64,000 nucleotides of DNA, taken from assembly GCA_932521035.1 (NCBI GenBank), contig OW051497.1, forward strand, positions 1,364,001 to 1,428,000, given 5' to 3'. The notes beneath the pieces are model-generated. The model worked only from the letters and a program-made list of their open reading frames with translations. It was not told where the DNA came from and did not search any database. This document shows positions 45,452-57,240 of the stretch, one piece after another; within the stretch, counting starts at the first letter, position 1, and every line of letters starts with the position of its first letter. This DNA is from Oscheius dolichura (taxonomy: Eukaryota > Nematoda > Chromadorea > Rhabditida > Rhabditidae). The position numbers were made by a program, and so were the translations under genes.

Positions 45452-45989
45452 AGAAAATGTGTGATTGTAATCGACTCCACGACAATCTGTTTTCAGAGTG
45501 ATTGCCGACGCCACCCCATGAGCACGCAATAAAGCTTCCGATTTGGCTATGTCTTATTATTCTCATGCCTATTTAGTTTGTGCGCGTTGCTTGCACAAAG
45601 GTGTTCGCAACTTTTACTGTTCTTTTGCTTATTTCCTTGAAGGTTCCGCGCGGTCGGAAATAAGAAGTAGCAGACCTTCTTTAGGAGAATTACTTAAAGA
45701 TTCCAGCATTGGATAATTCATTTCATTTTCATTAGATGTGGCCAGAGTCCAATTATAGGAGCAGTAATTCCATCAAAAACAAAGCAGAGACGGGCGCGCT
45801 CCAGACTTCTTCCTCCACGTCGTAGGCCAGTCGCTGAAAGAAGAATACTCACTAAAGGAAGGGAAATGAATCCGGGAACAACACCGAGAAGGAAACTGGC
45901 CGAGAAGTCAAAGGCAGGAGGCGGAGACGAAGTAGCAGCAACGGAGACGCGCACCACGGAAGAGGAAAAGAGAACAGCCAGCCATCGGG

Positions 45990-48110
45990 GAAGAAAAGAA
46001 AAGAATAGAAACGCTATTCGTCTGGTTTAATCCCAAGGTAAAAGCGAAGTTAGATAGCGAAAAGCCCGGTTTAAGGCGATCAAACCGGAGAACTATTGGT
46101 AATCATTGGTCAGGAGCCAGGCCGGTCATTCCTTCTCCTGGTCCCGCCTCGGGCGGTCTTCTCTATTCTTCTTCTTCTTTCTACTTTTCTACTTCTGTTT
46201 GTTCTATGTTTTTTAATCTAATATGAGTCGTTTCCGGTGCTGGCTACTACCAAGAGGGCGCCCAAGGGAAGAGATGGCAACTTCTGCGTGGTACTTGGAG
46301 GAACACATGGATTCTATGGAACTGCCTGGCTCTTTGTCTGCCCGGTTCTCTTCGTAGTTCTGCTGCTGCCTGTCCTGGCTACGACACTGTTCTTCACCCG
46401 TCGTCCAACACTTAGGCCAGTTTTTCTCTGTATTTATACAGATTTTATTACATTTGTTCCGTTATCTATTTGTTTGTTTTCAGGAAACGGGCTCCTTCGT
46501 GGTGGAATGGAGCCGTGGCTAGGCCGGTTTTTATTATATTTGCCACTAGTATTGCTACTTTTTATTGCACGAATTTGTCTACTATCAGGAAGTGGCCGGA
46601 GACGTGCAGCAACAGAAGAGGAACAGGAGGAGCCGAATCAACAGGAGCCGGGACTTTAGCAGCTACAGCGAATCTTCTTGGCCAGTTGTCTCTTTTGTAT
46701 TGTTCCGTGGCTTATTTCCGTATTTTATTTGATACGAATGCTTGTAGGACCTGGCCGAAGTCGTGGAGAAGAGCGTCGACGACGTGGTTGGAGTTGCAAG
46801 GCGGCACTTTGTTTCTGATCATCTGCAACGAATTGGATCAATGAGCTGCCACTGTTTCTACACGGCCAATTCTGGCTACTACCAAGAGGGCGCCCAAGGG
46901 AAGAGATGGCAACTTCTACGTGGTACTAACTTCTACGTGGTACTTGGAGGAATACATGGATTCTATTGAACTGTAGCTGATAGGTATCTTATTTATATTT
47001 CCATTGTATTCTTTGTGCTTTTTTGTTGCTTTCGCGGGGTAAAATCATTATTTTCTTTGTGCCCTTTTATGGATTTCCCTAGGCCAGCCTGGTAGTAGCG
47101 CTATTTTTCAAGCTTTTTCTAGTTAGTTAGGGGGGAACAAGGGATTGTTCGTTCTACCGTAGCTCGCGCGGCGCCCCTTATTATCCTCAGTCACAGTCAA
47201 ATATTGTAACACCTGTACGGCCGGCCCTTTTCCCTCGCGTCAAAAATAATGAAGACAGGATAATAACCGGTAATTTCACCTGTAGGGAGGAGGGAGACAA
47301 ATAAAGTACGCGGCGGGTAGACGGAGAGCGCCCGATATCTACCAAATTTACGGATACCAGGATCGACCATTGAGGGAGGACGGGAACTGAGAAATTAGGC
47401 TTTACCAGAACTGGTTAAATAACCAGAACGAAAGCGAAGATTTGAGGCTTATCCTTGGATAAGAAGCTTGTCAATTGACGTCGGGGTACGGTGGTCGGGT
47501 GGGTCATTGTTTGGGCTGCTCCGCTGGGTAGCACCCGCTTTTTGCTGCTTCTGCTGCTTTACTGTCAGTAGCTTTTACTTAACAGTTTAGCGCTGCTTTT
47601 GAGGTTGATTTGGGTTGCCACTTTCCGTTCATTATTGTGTAGTGCCCTTATATGAGTTCTTTCAGGTACTGGCTTTTGTGGAAAGATTCGCCGTGGTACA
47701 TGGAAGAAGGGAGGACGACAGGATAAATCGAACTTCACGCTTCCTTCAGTGTTCAGATGGGTGCCCTTTTTAGATATTTCCATTATTTGTGTTTTTTTAA
47801 TGCCATAGACTAGCGCGGTTGTAGTTTTTTTCGAATTTTTTCAATTTAGTTGGGTTTCCTTTAGCTGCCCTCTAGCGGACTGCACTGACTGAGTCAGCCG
47901 TGAGCTAGGCAGGCCCGACCCAAATGCGGCCGGGTCAAGCAGTCTATCAGCAGGCCCTCCCAATCGCTTAGTGTTTGCTTGGGTTAGACACCAGTGAAAG
48001 ATGATTAGCTTGTTCCTCGTAATTGTGCGTTATCGTCCCATAAAAGACGATGAATGCTGACGCTTGAGAGTAGTTTTCCCCAGAGGATACGTGGAACGAA
48101 GACGAGAGAA
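45990..48110 (-). repeat. right arm of the right cassette
   Basis: C' (46000-46220), E' (46220-46850), B' (46850-47130), A' (47130-47500) and F' (47500-48068) repeat the left arm in inverted order. A short tandem duplication of 'aacttctacgtggtact' at about 46910-46942 matches one on the other arm near 42434-42460, confirming that the arms share a recent history. Confidence 0.7.
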
Positions 48111-48179
48111 CGAAAGTAGATACTCCCCGAGATCACCTGCAGGCCCCACAGGCCCTTATACCGAGCTCAGCACAGTCTC

Positions 48180-48620
48180 CTCAAAACGTTTTCCAGTGCC
48201 GTTTCTGGCGTCAAAATGGCGAGCAAGAGAAATATCTGCTTTCTGTTTTCATAGAAACTTCAGTCTGATTCTACTATAGGGCAGACCGCAATGACCATTG
48301 AGAGAGTGCTCATTTCTAGCTTACAGTACTATAGCGCCAAGCTCAACGGTCAGCCAGATATTCCTACTTGCCAGCCCTGTAGATCCTCTCCAAGTTGCCT
48401 TCATGCGCCGTTCGTGGTATCGAAATGCTAATGAGATCGAGCTATGGAAGTCTCTGCTTTCCGTTTTCGTTAAAGCTTTCAACTGATTCCACTATAGGGC
48501 CCATTTCAACGGCCAGCCATATTCTTCACCTTGCTAGTCTCGTAGCTCGCTGCTCGGCGCCTGGGCGGGTGCCTACTGGCGGGGTAACGGAGTCCATGAA
48601 TGGATGTTCTTTAGGCTAGC
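48180..48620 (-). repeat. two more units of the 160-220 bp repeat family
   Basis: Reverse-strand units recognised by 'gtcaaaatgg' near 48210 and by 'ctatggaagtctctgctttc' near 48443, with the 'aatgaccattgagag'-type middle. They lie just outside the right cassette, as the family does outside the left one. Confidence 0.6.
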
Positions 48621-48629
48621 GCTTTTTTG

Positions 48630-48830
48630 CCTGGCTCTTTGGCTGCCCGGTTCTCTTCGTAGTTCTTCTGCTGCTGCCTGTCCTGGCTACGGCACTGTTC
48701 TTCACCCGTCGTCCAACACTTAGGCCAGTTTTTCTCTGTATTTATACAGATTTTATTACATTTGTTCCGTTATTTATTTGTTTGTTTTCAGGAAACGGGC
48801 TCCTTCGTGGTGGAATGGAGCCGTGGCTTT
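48630..48830 (+). repeat. truncated E-module fragment
   Basis: This matches part of E' (23505-23700): the ggccagtttttctctg tract, tttgttttcag and gaaacgggctcc. It is cut off at about 48828, where a MITE begins. Confidence 0.7.
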
Positions 48831-48833
48831 GGA

Positions 48834-49208
48834 GGAGCGCTTGGTTGCACTTTCCAATTGGGGCCGTGAAATGGTGGGTCGGAAGTGGTACCATTCGATA
48901 GATCTCGACGAGCTGAGTATAACTACATAAAAAGTAGGTACAGATACAGCAACACTTCCCCAGGAGGAACCAAGGAGGGAACGCTAATTACAGAATTGAG
49001 GAAAAAAATTTTAGTAGGAGAAATTTTTTCATCCTCGGCGGGGCTGAAAATTGTTGAATAAAGTACTGTATTTGGAGAGCTTGGGTGCGCTACAACTTTT
49101 TAGGAACGCATTTTAGGGGCCTAATTTTTCGTAGTTATACTTAGCTCGTCGAGATCTATCGAATGGTACCACTCCCGGCCCCAATTGGAAAGTCAGGCCG
49201 AGCGCTTC
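48834..49208. mobile_element. 375-bp MITE with ~85-bp inverted ends
   Basis: Both ends contain actttccaattggggccg, gtggtaccattcgatagatc and tcgacgagct(g/a)agtataac in inverted orientation. The interior is A/T-rich without coding potential. It truncates the E-module fragment on its left. Confidence 0.8.
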
Positions 49209-51450
49209 AATGTAGACTCCGAATGCGATCACTTGGACCCGCTTTCTAGCTTCTTTGAAGAATGCACTGGAAAAGTTTTTGGAACGATAAGATGGACGCG
49301 CATTTGACCATATGATGAATTTTTTCCGTCTTTTCCAAGAATATTGTGGGGGTTCTTGTTTGGTCCGAAGATTTCGTTCCTATAGCAGCACATAAAACGA
49401 GTACTAAAAGTAGAGATAAAAGGGTTTGAAAACGGCACCAGGCAGCATCAGCTAGATCTGTAGGGAGGAGAGAGACAAATAAGGAACGAAAAGTACGCGG
49501 CGGGTAGTCAGAGAGGGCCTAATATTTATCTTATGCACGGATATCAGGATCGACCATTGGGGGAGGACGGGAACTGAGAAATTAGGCTTTACCAGAACTG
49601 GTTAATTAACCAGAACGAAAGCGAAGATTTGGGGCTTATCCTTGGATAAGAAGCTTGTCAATTGACGTCGGGGTACGGTGGTCATTCTTTTTTTCCATTC
49701 TTTCGCCTGAACCCTTGGGGTGCGCTCGCTCCCTGCTGCTTCTGCTGCTATAGGTAGTTGCTTTTTATTCATGCAGCGCCGCCTTTGGAACAGATTGTGG
49801 GGCGGGCCAATAGTTTCTATCGCTTCCTTTGCCTAATATAAAGTGTTTCAGGTCCTGGCAGTTACCAAGAGATTCACCGTGGCGCCACCAGAAGGATGTA
49901 TCGGATTCCACCCGTCCTCCATTGTAGCACAGATAGGCACCCTTTTTTAATTTTCCTATTGTTTGTGTTTTTTAATGCCATAGACCAGCGCGGTTGTAGT
50001 TTTTCAAGCTTTTTCGGTTTAGTTGGGTATCTGGGTTTCTTTTGACATCATCTAGCCGCCGGTCCGGACTACTGGGTCACCAATGAGCGAGATCGAGCTC
50101 CGCGGGCGGTTGGGTTAAGCTGCTCAACTTAAGCAGTATACCAGCATATCCTTCTCTAATAGTGCGGTGTTTGTTAGGGTTAAATATTGCGGATAGATTA
50201 TGTGTTTGCCCCTCAAAATTTGCTTCGACTCATACTAATGTAACTGTGGTCCAATTCCCCCTTCTTTGCTAAGTTTTTATCTTCCAGTCCATCCCATCTT
50301 GAACTGATCCTTCAGCCACGTAGTAAGCAGGCTAGTCAGTAGCCTTGCTGCTTGGGCAATGGTTCAAACATGGCGCATACGCCCAAAAACTGCCGTTTGG
50401 GCAGCTCTGTTTTGTGTTCAGTCATCATGCTCTCTGAAGTCATAGATAAATTGATAGTCAGTAGCCTTGCTGCTGAGGACCCCAATTGATGTGCTACGAC
50501 TGGGCACCCCGCCTCGAAGTTTGGAGGGGTCTTAATGCATTCCTGTTTTCCACCCCACTCGCAAGTTGTAGGGGTGTGACGTAGATTCCAGAACTTCCCC
50601 CCTTCCAAAACATAAAGGAGCGACATGAACCTCGTCCAAAGCTGAGGACCAAGGGGTTTCTGCTGTCGCTGAACAAGATGGCATACTTAGATTTTCCATT
50701 TCGCTTCGCCTACACACGTTAACTACATAAAATGGGGCGGCCGAAAGATTTTGAACCGCACTGTACAGATTGTCTTCATGCCTAGCTCAGTCAAGTCTCA
50801 TCAGCTTCTTTTTTAGTGCCGTTCGTGTTGTCAAAATGAACGCGATATCGAACTCTAGAAGCCGCCGCTTTCCGTTTTCGAAGAACCTTTGAACTGGTCC
50901 TACAAAGGAGCCCACTTCAATGGGTCGTTAGATGCCCCTCATTCTTGGCTCACTACCGCCATCTGAGCTTGTCTTTTAGCACCGTTCGTAGGGTCAAATG
51001 ACTGCTAGATCGAGCTCTAAAAGGTTCTACCTTCAGTGTTCATAGAGCTTTGATTCGTTTCTACAATAGAGCCCAACTCAATGGGCCATTAGATGAACCT
51101 ATTTCAATGGCCAAGGAGACGGTCCCTATTCCAGCCCAAAAGATCCTCATCAGGTTGCCTTCTAGTGAAGGTCGTCCTCAACACAGAGCGCTATCTGATC
51201 AGTCTGTTAGACATTAATGAGGCCAGTTTCTCTCCCTTCTTCTTGTAAATAATTCAGTTGTAATAAGTCCCTTTCAACCTAAACTCCGCCATCTCATGAA
51301 TACCGCTCTATAGACTATAGTCTATAGTTTGAACCATTCCACTGAACAACTTTGTTAGCCCATCTAGTGGTCGCTAGGACACAGGAGGAAATATCGGGCA
51401 GAATTTTTGAAGAGCAAGGCCAATAGGAGACAACAGAACAAAGCCTTCCA

Positions 51451-51795
51451 GTGAGAGAAGTCGTGCCCTCTTTGATCATCTTGGTAATGAAAGTGGTAAT
51501 ATCGAAAGAAATTCTCAGAACTAGGAATGCAACCTCACCACTGGGATCAGTTCACTCTACTAGAGTGAATATATTCACAAATAAAGTAATGTTAACCACC
51601 TTAAAAGATAGAGAAGGCGCGGAGGTTAAAATAAGGGAATATGTTGACGAATGCACGCGTGCATCCGCACTACGAGCCGTATATACCATAGCCGGGGGGA
51701 GTACGCTTCACAGGGAAGTCGCTGAGTCCATTCCTTATTCCCTAATAAGGAGTATCTGGTTGAGCTCGACCGCACAGGGCGACGTCAGAGGGTAG
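51451..51795 (+). other. conserved 114-codon frame in block X, right arm
   Basis: Partner of 15354-15734 on the opposite strand; one stop difference shortens it by 12 codons. No recognised domain; weak evidence of function. Confidence 0.3.
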
Positions 51796-51944
51796 ACTGA
51801 GCGTAGGAGGGGACGCGCAACGCGTCCCTGACTGGCAGGGGAAAGGGCGCGTAATAGAGGGATTCGAGCGAGCATAGAGAAACCTGCTGCCTGACTAAAT
51901 TCCTCGGGGTTCCTTAAGCAGTGGCCCCCATGATCCACTTCTCT

Positions 51945-54900
51945 CCCCTGCCCTATACCGCCTGTCCTGCTTCTCTCCCCTGCTTCTCTCCCCTGCTTCT
52001 CTCCCCTGCCCTATACCGCCTGTCCTGCTTCTCTCCCCTGCCCTATGCCGCCTGTCCTGCTTCTCTCCCCTGCCCTATACCGCCTGTCCTGCTTCTCTCC
52101 CCTGCCCTATGCCGCCTGTCCTGCTTCTCTCCCCTGCCCCATACCGCCTGTCCTGCTTCTCTCCCCTGCCCTATGCCGCCTGTCCAGCTTCTCTCCCCTG
52201 CTTCTCTCCCCTGCCCCATACCGCCTGTCCTGCTTCTCTCCCCTGCTTCTCTCCCCTGCCCTATACCGCCTGTCCTGCTTCTCTCCCCTGCCCTATACCG
52301 CCTGTCCTGCTTCTCTCCCCTGCCCTATACCGCCTGTCCTGCTTCTCTCCCCTGCCCTATACCGCCTGTCCTGCTTCTCTCCCCTGCTTCTCTCCCCTGC
52401 CCTATACCGCCTGTCCTGCTTCTCTCCCCTGCCCTATGCCGCCTGTCCTGCTTCTCTCCCCTGCCCTATGCCGCCTGTCCAGCTTCTCTCCCCTGCTTCT
52501 CTCCCCTGCCCTATACCGCCTGTCCTGCTTCTCTCCCCTGCTTCTCTCCCCTGCCCTATACCGCCTGTCCTGCTTCTCTCCCCTGCCCTATACCGCCTGT
52601 CCTGCTTCTCTCCCCTGCTTCTCTCCCCTGCCCTATACCGCCTGTCCTGCTTCTCTCCCCTGCTTCTCTCCCCTGCCCTATACCGCCTGTCCTGCTTCTC
52701 TCCCCTGCCCCATACCGCCTGTCCTGCTTCTCTCCCCTGCTTCTCTCCCCTGCCCTATACCGCCTGTCCTGCTTCTCTCCCCTGCCCTATACCGCCTGTC
52801 CTGCTTCTCTCCCCTGCCCTATGCCGCCTGTCCTGCTTCTCTCCCCTGCCCTATGCCGCCTGTCCAGCTTCTCTCCCCTGCTTCTCTCCCCTGCCCTATG
52901 CCGCCTGTCCAGCTTCTCTCCCCTGCTTCTCTCCCCTGCCCCATACCGCCTGTCCAGCTTCTCTCCCCTGCTTCTCTCCCCTGCCCCATACCGCCTGTCC
53001 TGCTTCTCTCCCCTGCTTCTCTCCCCTGCCCTATACCGCCTGTCCTGCTTCTCTCCCCTGCCCCATACCGCCTGTCCAGCTTCTCTCCCCTGCTTCTCTC
53101 CCCTGCCCCATACCGCCTGTCCTGCTTCTCTCCCCTGCTTCTCTCCCCTGCCCCATACCGCCTGTCCAGCTTCTCTCCCCTGCTTCTCTCCCCTGCCCTA
53201 TACCGCCTGTCCTGCTTCTCTCCCCTGCCCTATACCGCCTGTCCTGCTTCTCTCCCCTGCCCTATGCCGCCTGTCCAGCTTCTCTCCCCTGCTTCTCTCC
53301 CCTGCCCCATACCGCCTGTCCTGCTTCTCTCCCCTGCCCTATGCCGCCTGTCCAGCTTCTCTCCCCTGCTTCTCTCCCCTGCCCCATACCGCCTGTCCAG
53401 CTTCTCTCCCCTGCTTCTCTCCCCTGCCCTATACCGCCTGTCCTGCTTCTCTCCCCTGCCCCATACCGCCTGTCCAGCTTCTCTCCCCTGCTTCTCTCCC
53501 CTGCCCTATGCCGCCTGTCCAGCTTCTCTCCCCTGCTTCTCCCCCCTGCCCTATACCGCCTGTCCTACTTCTCTCCCCTGCCCTATACCGGCTGTCCTGC
53601 TTCTCTCCCCTGGTTCTCTCCCCTGCCCTATACCGCCTGTCCTGCTTCTCCCCCTTGCCCTATACCGCCTGTCCTGCTTCTCTCCCCTGCCCTATACCGG
53701 CTGTCCTGCTTCTCTCCCCTGCTTCTCTCCCCTGCCCTATACCGCCTGTCCTGCTTCTCTCCCCTGCTTCTCTCCCCTGCCCTATGCCGCCTGTCCTGCT
53801 TCTCCCCCTTGCCCTATGCCGCCTGTCCTGCTTCTCTCCCCTGCTTCTCTCCCCTGCCCCATACCGCCTGTCCTGCTTCTCTCCCCTGCCCTATGCCGCC
53901 TGTCCAGCTTCTCTCCCCTGCTTCTCTCCCCTGCCCCATACCGCCTGTCCTGCTTCTCTCCCCTGCTTCTCTCCCCTGCCCTATACCGCCTGTCCTGCTT
54001 CTCTCCCCTGCCCCATACCGCCTGTCCAGCTTCTCTCCCCTGCTTCTCTCCCCTGCCCTATGCCGCCTGTCCAGCTTCTCTCCCCTGCTTCTCCCCCCTG
54101 CCCTATACCGCCTGTCCTACTTCTCTCCCCTGCCCTATACCGGCTGTCCTGCTTCTCTCCCCTGGTTCTCTCCCCTGCCCTATACCGCCTGTCCTGCTTC
54201 TCCCCCTTGCCCTATACCGCCTGTCCTGCTTCTCTCCCCTGCCCTATACCGGCTGTCCTGCTTCTCTCCCCTGCTTCTCTCCCCTGCCCTATACCGGCTG
54301 TCCTGCTTCTCTCCCCTGCTTCTCCCCCTTGCCCTATGCCGCCTGTCCTGCTTCTCTCCCCTGCTTCTCTCCCCTGCCCTATACCGCCTGTCCTGCTTCT
54401 CTCCCCTGCTTCTCTCCCCTGCCCTATGCCGCCTGTCCTGCTTCTCTCCCCTGCCCCATACCGTCTGTCCTGCTTCTCTCCCCTGCTTCTCTCCCCTGCC
54501 CTATGCCGCCTGTCCTGCTTCTCTCCCTTGCCCTATACCGCCTGTCCTACTTCTCTCCCCTGCCCTATACCGGCTGTCCTGCTTCTCTCCCCTGCTTCTC
54601 TCCCCTGCCCTATACCGGCTGTCCTGCTTCTCTCCCCTGCTTCTCTCCCCTGCCCTATACCGCCTGTCCTGCTTCTCTCCCCTGCTTCTCTCCCCTGCCC
54701 TATGCCGCCTGTCCTGCTTCTCTCCCCTGCCCCATACCGCCTGTCCTGCTTCTCTCCCCTGCTTCTCTCCCCTGCCCTATACCGCCTGTCCTGCTTCTCT
54801 CCCCTGCCCTATGCCGCCTGTCCAGCTTCTCTCCCCTGCTTCTCTCCCCTGCTTCTCTCCCCTGCTTCTCTCCCCTGCTTCTCTCCCCTGCTTCTCCCCC

Positions 54901-55735
54901 TTGCCCTATGCCGCCTGTCCTGCTTCTCTCCCCTGCTTCTCTCCCCTGCCCCATACCGCCTGTCCTGCTTCTCCCCCTTGCCCTATACCGCCTGTCCTAC
55001 TTCTCTCCCCTGCCCTATACCGGCTGTCCTGCTTCTCTCCCCTGCTTCTCTCCCCTGCCCTATACCGCCTGTCCTGCTTCTCTCCCCTGCTTCTCTCCCC
55101 TGCCCTATGCCGCCTGTCCTGCTTCTCTCCCCTGCCCCATACCGCCTGTCCTGCTTCTCTCCCCTGCTTCTCTCCCCTGCCCTATACCGCCTGTCCTGCT
55201 TCTCTCCCCTGCCCTATGCCGCCTGTCCAGCTTCTCTCCCCTGCTTCTCTCCCCTGCTTCTCTCCCCTGCTTCTCTCCCCTGCTTCTCTCCCCTGCCCTA
55301 TGCCGCCTGTCCTGCTTCTCTCCCCTGCCCCATACCGCCTGTCCTGCTTCTCTCCCCTGCTTCTCTCCCCTGCTTCTCTCCCCTGCCCTATGCCGCCTGT
55401 CCTGCTTCTCTCCCCTGCCCCATACCGCCTGTCCTGCTTCTCTCCCCTGCTTCTCTCCCCTGCCCTATACCGCCTGTCCTGCTTCTCTCCCCTGCTTCTC
55501 TCCCCTGCCCCATACCGCCTGTCCTGCTTCTCCCCCTTGCCCTATACCGCCTGTCCTACTTCTCTCCCCTGCCCTATACCGGCTGTCCTGCTTCTCTCCC
55601 CTGCTTCTCTCCCCTGCCCCATACCGCCTGTCCTGCTTCTCCCCCTTGCCCTATACCTCCTGTCCTGCTTCTCTCCCCTGCCCCATACCGCCTGTCCTGC
55701 TTCTCTCCCCTGCTTCTCCCCCTTGCCCTATTTGA
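51945..55735 (-). repeat. 32-bp minisatellite, right array, open in all three plus-strand frames
   Basis: Inverted counterpart of the left array but longer (~3.8 kb), with many units extended by a 14-bp ttctctcccctgc-type piece. On the plus (C-rich) strand all three frames stay open for about 1,200-1,270 codons at once (51921-55745, 52045-55779, 52109-55735). They encode Ser/Pro/Leu/Cys repeats such as CPASLPC. A 32-bp unit cycles through all frames every 96 bp, and neither it nor its 14-bp extension contains a stop on this strand. The frames are therefore explained by composition. Transcription is not excluded. Confidence 0.93.
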
Positions 55736-55784
55736 ATATAAATAATCCCTATGGCGGCAATATCAAAGAGCGCTCATAGCCCAA

Positions 55785-56375
55785 GTCTCGACAACTTTCG
55801 ACTAGTCTCGACCAAACCCGGATTGGCCTCCCCATGGAATTAAAGGCTTCGACAAGTCTCGACCAACCCCGGATTAGCCTCCCCATGGAATTAAAAGCTT
55901 CAAAAATAAAAGTTTGCCCTTGCTGCTATGCTTTCGTTGCGTTTACGCGCACAACAGACGATATATTGGGTAGAACATTTAGCACAAAACTGTTTCGAAA
56001 TTGAACTAATAATAAAATAGCAGCGAAAGTAATGAAAATTTTCGTGGGCTAATCCGGGGTTGGCCAACACTTGTCGAAAGCTGTCGAAAGCTGTCGAGAC
56101 TTGTCGAACCCCCATTTTCGTGGGAAGACTAATCCTGGTTTGGTCAAGACTTGTTGAAAGCTGTCGAGACTTGTCGAACCCCCATTTTCGTGGGAAGACT
56201 AATCCTGGTTTGGTCAAGACTTGTCGAAAGCTGTCGAAAGCTGTCGAGACTTGTCAAAGCCCCCAATTCCATGGGGAGGCTAATCCGGGTTTGGTCGAGA
56301 CTTGTCGAAGCCTTTAATTCCATGGGGAGGCTAATCCGGGGTTGGTCGAGACTTGTCGAAAGCTGTCGAGACGTG
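55785..56375. repeat. foldback minisatellite (cttgtcgaaagctgtcgaga type)
   Basis: 55785-55905 and 56050-56375 are inverted to each other and each is internally tandem, with units of 60-80 bp carrying 'ctaatcc(g/t)gg(g/t)ttggtc' and 'ccatggggagg' or 'tttcgtgggaag'. A 145-bp A/T-rich spacer separates them. It could be a MITE with repetitive ends. Confidence 0.75.
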
Positions 56376-56835
56376 TTAGTCCTGCTAATTTCATAGACAA
56401 GGGGCATGTGCGCTCTTCAGATGGGAAAGTGTAACGACAGTGAACTGTGTGAGGTAGAAGAGACATCAACGCGGCTGTAGAGCTGACGAAAAGGTTTTAT
56501 GGGTCATAGTAAGGGCCCATGAGGCTATGGAACAAAGGAGAGGCCAGATAACATCAGAGCCACGTGGAAAGAAGGAAGAGCCGAATAGCAAGCCGGAAGC
56601 CTGCTGGCTATCCGCTGTGACTAGTGCGTGGATAATTGTCAACGATTCTGCAAGAAAAAATAATAAAATAAATTGTAAAAAAGAAAACGGACCTCCTTAC
56701 TCTTTTTATTGCTCAATTGAAGGATAAACATAGCACTAACGGCTTTTTCTAACAAAATATATGCTGCCTTCCTATGAGAGACTGTTCCGAAAGTATTCCA
56801 CAATTTCATTAGCTTCGATTCTTTTTCCTATAAAT
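56376..56835. other. intergenic, no gene recognised
   Basis: Short A/T-rich spacer next to the exon pair on the minus strand; an A-rich tract near 56660-56690. Nothing further supported. Confidence 0.35.
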
Positions 56836-56841
56836 ATTTAC

Positions 56842-57109
56842 TGCAATTCAAATACAATAATACACATACCAGTACGACATTCATGCAGTACTATGCAAAT
56901 TGAAACTCCAATTGTACTAGGAAGATTGCTAGATGCTCTGAAAGTAAAACGTAAATTACAAACTAAAAATAATATAGAAAAAATCAAGAAATATGGATAA
57001 AACGTACTTTCCAGCATCAAAATTACGCAAAGACGTCTTTCCAATGCAAGTATCATGTCGTGCAATCCAAATTGGAACTCTTATTGAACCGGTAACATAA
57101 GTGGATGCT
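56842..57109 (-). CDS. two tandemly duplicated exons of an unrecognised gene
   Basis: Exon a (57008-57109, 102 nt) and exon b (56842-56937, 96 nt) both start A GCA TC and keep the same phase. They encode diverged copies of one module: ASTYVTGSIRVPIWIARHD and ASSNLPSTIGVSICIVLHE. A 70-nt GT-AG intron separates them, and a donor follows exon b. The upstream exon may be within 57130-57360 (frame MAHFDHLQQLLPALSNV, also found at 60546-60860). The gene is incomplete as modelled and its function is unknown. Confidence 0.5.
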
Positions 57110-57240
57110 CTAAAAATAATAAAATGAGCAAAAATGTTAGTATCACTAACTTTAAACACAGCTCGCCGCGGAAGAAGAGAGGTCAACGCGACAGTGGTCG
57201 TGCCAGGACCAGTGCAATTTTTGCTCTTCGGCCAATACAA

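Larger units (their letters stand above)
41302..48068. mobile_element. right palindromic zinc-finger cassette
   Basis: Order F-A-B-C-D-E, regulatory array, zinc-finger gene, 3' flank, C'-E'-B'-A'-F'. The termini are inverted: aagcgtcagcattcatcgtc at the left (~41309) and its reverse complement at the right (~48065). Adjacent bases ctact / agtag extend the symmetry, but I see no target duplication. Except for the extra D' block and the missing left F module in the left cassette, the two cassettes have the same plan. Confidence 0.75.
12842..55735. mobile_element. giant inverted-repeat element (~43 kb)
   Basis: The outer ~6 kb at the left (12842 to about 18870) reappears in reverse complement at the right (about 49460-55735) in the same order: 32-bp minisatellite, unique block with a 20-bp palindrome, 160-220 bp repeats, F2 module, palindromic A module. 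Inside lie two palindromic zinc-finger cassettes, nested transposons and a helicase gene. Sequence outside 12.84 and 55.74 kb is unrelated at the two ends. I see no target-site duplication at the outer edges and no recognisable transposase, so 'transposon' is inference. A large genomic palindrome or a segmental inverted duplication are alternatives. Confidence 0.6.
49460..55735 (-). repeat. right arm of the giant inverted repeat
   Basis: Reverse complement of 12842-18870 with an internal deletion of ~1.1 kb within the 160-220 bp repeats and a longer minisatellite. Its inner limit lies at the A module near 49460. Confidence 0.8.

Noticed and set aside
12842-55735. Polinton/Maverick or herpesvirus-like element
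   Set aside because: No protein-primed polymerase B, retroviral-type integrase, capsid, protease or packaging ATPase is visible.
51921-55779. Three overlapping plus-strand frames of 1,208-1,274 codons
   Set aside because: Same cause as the left array; no start context, domain or intron supports a gene.
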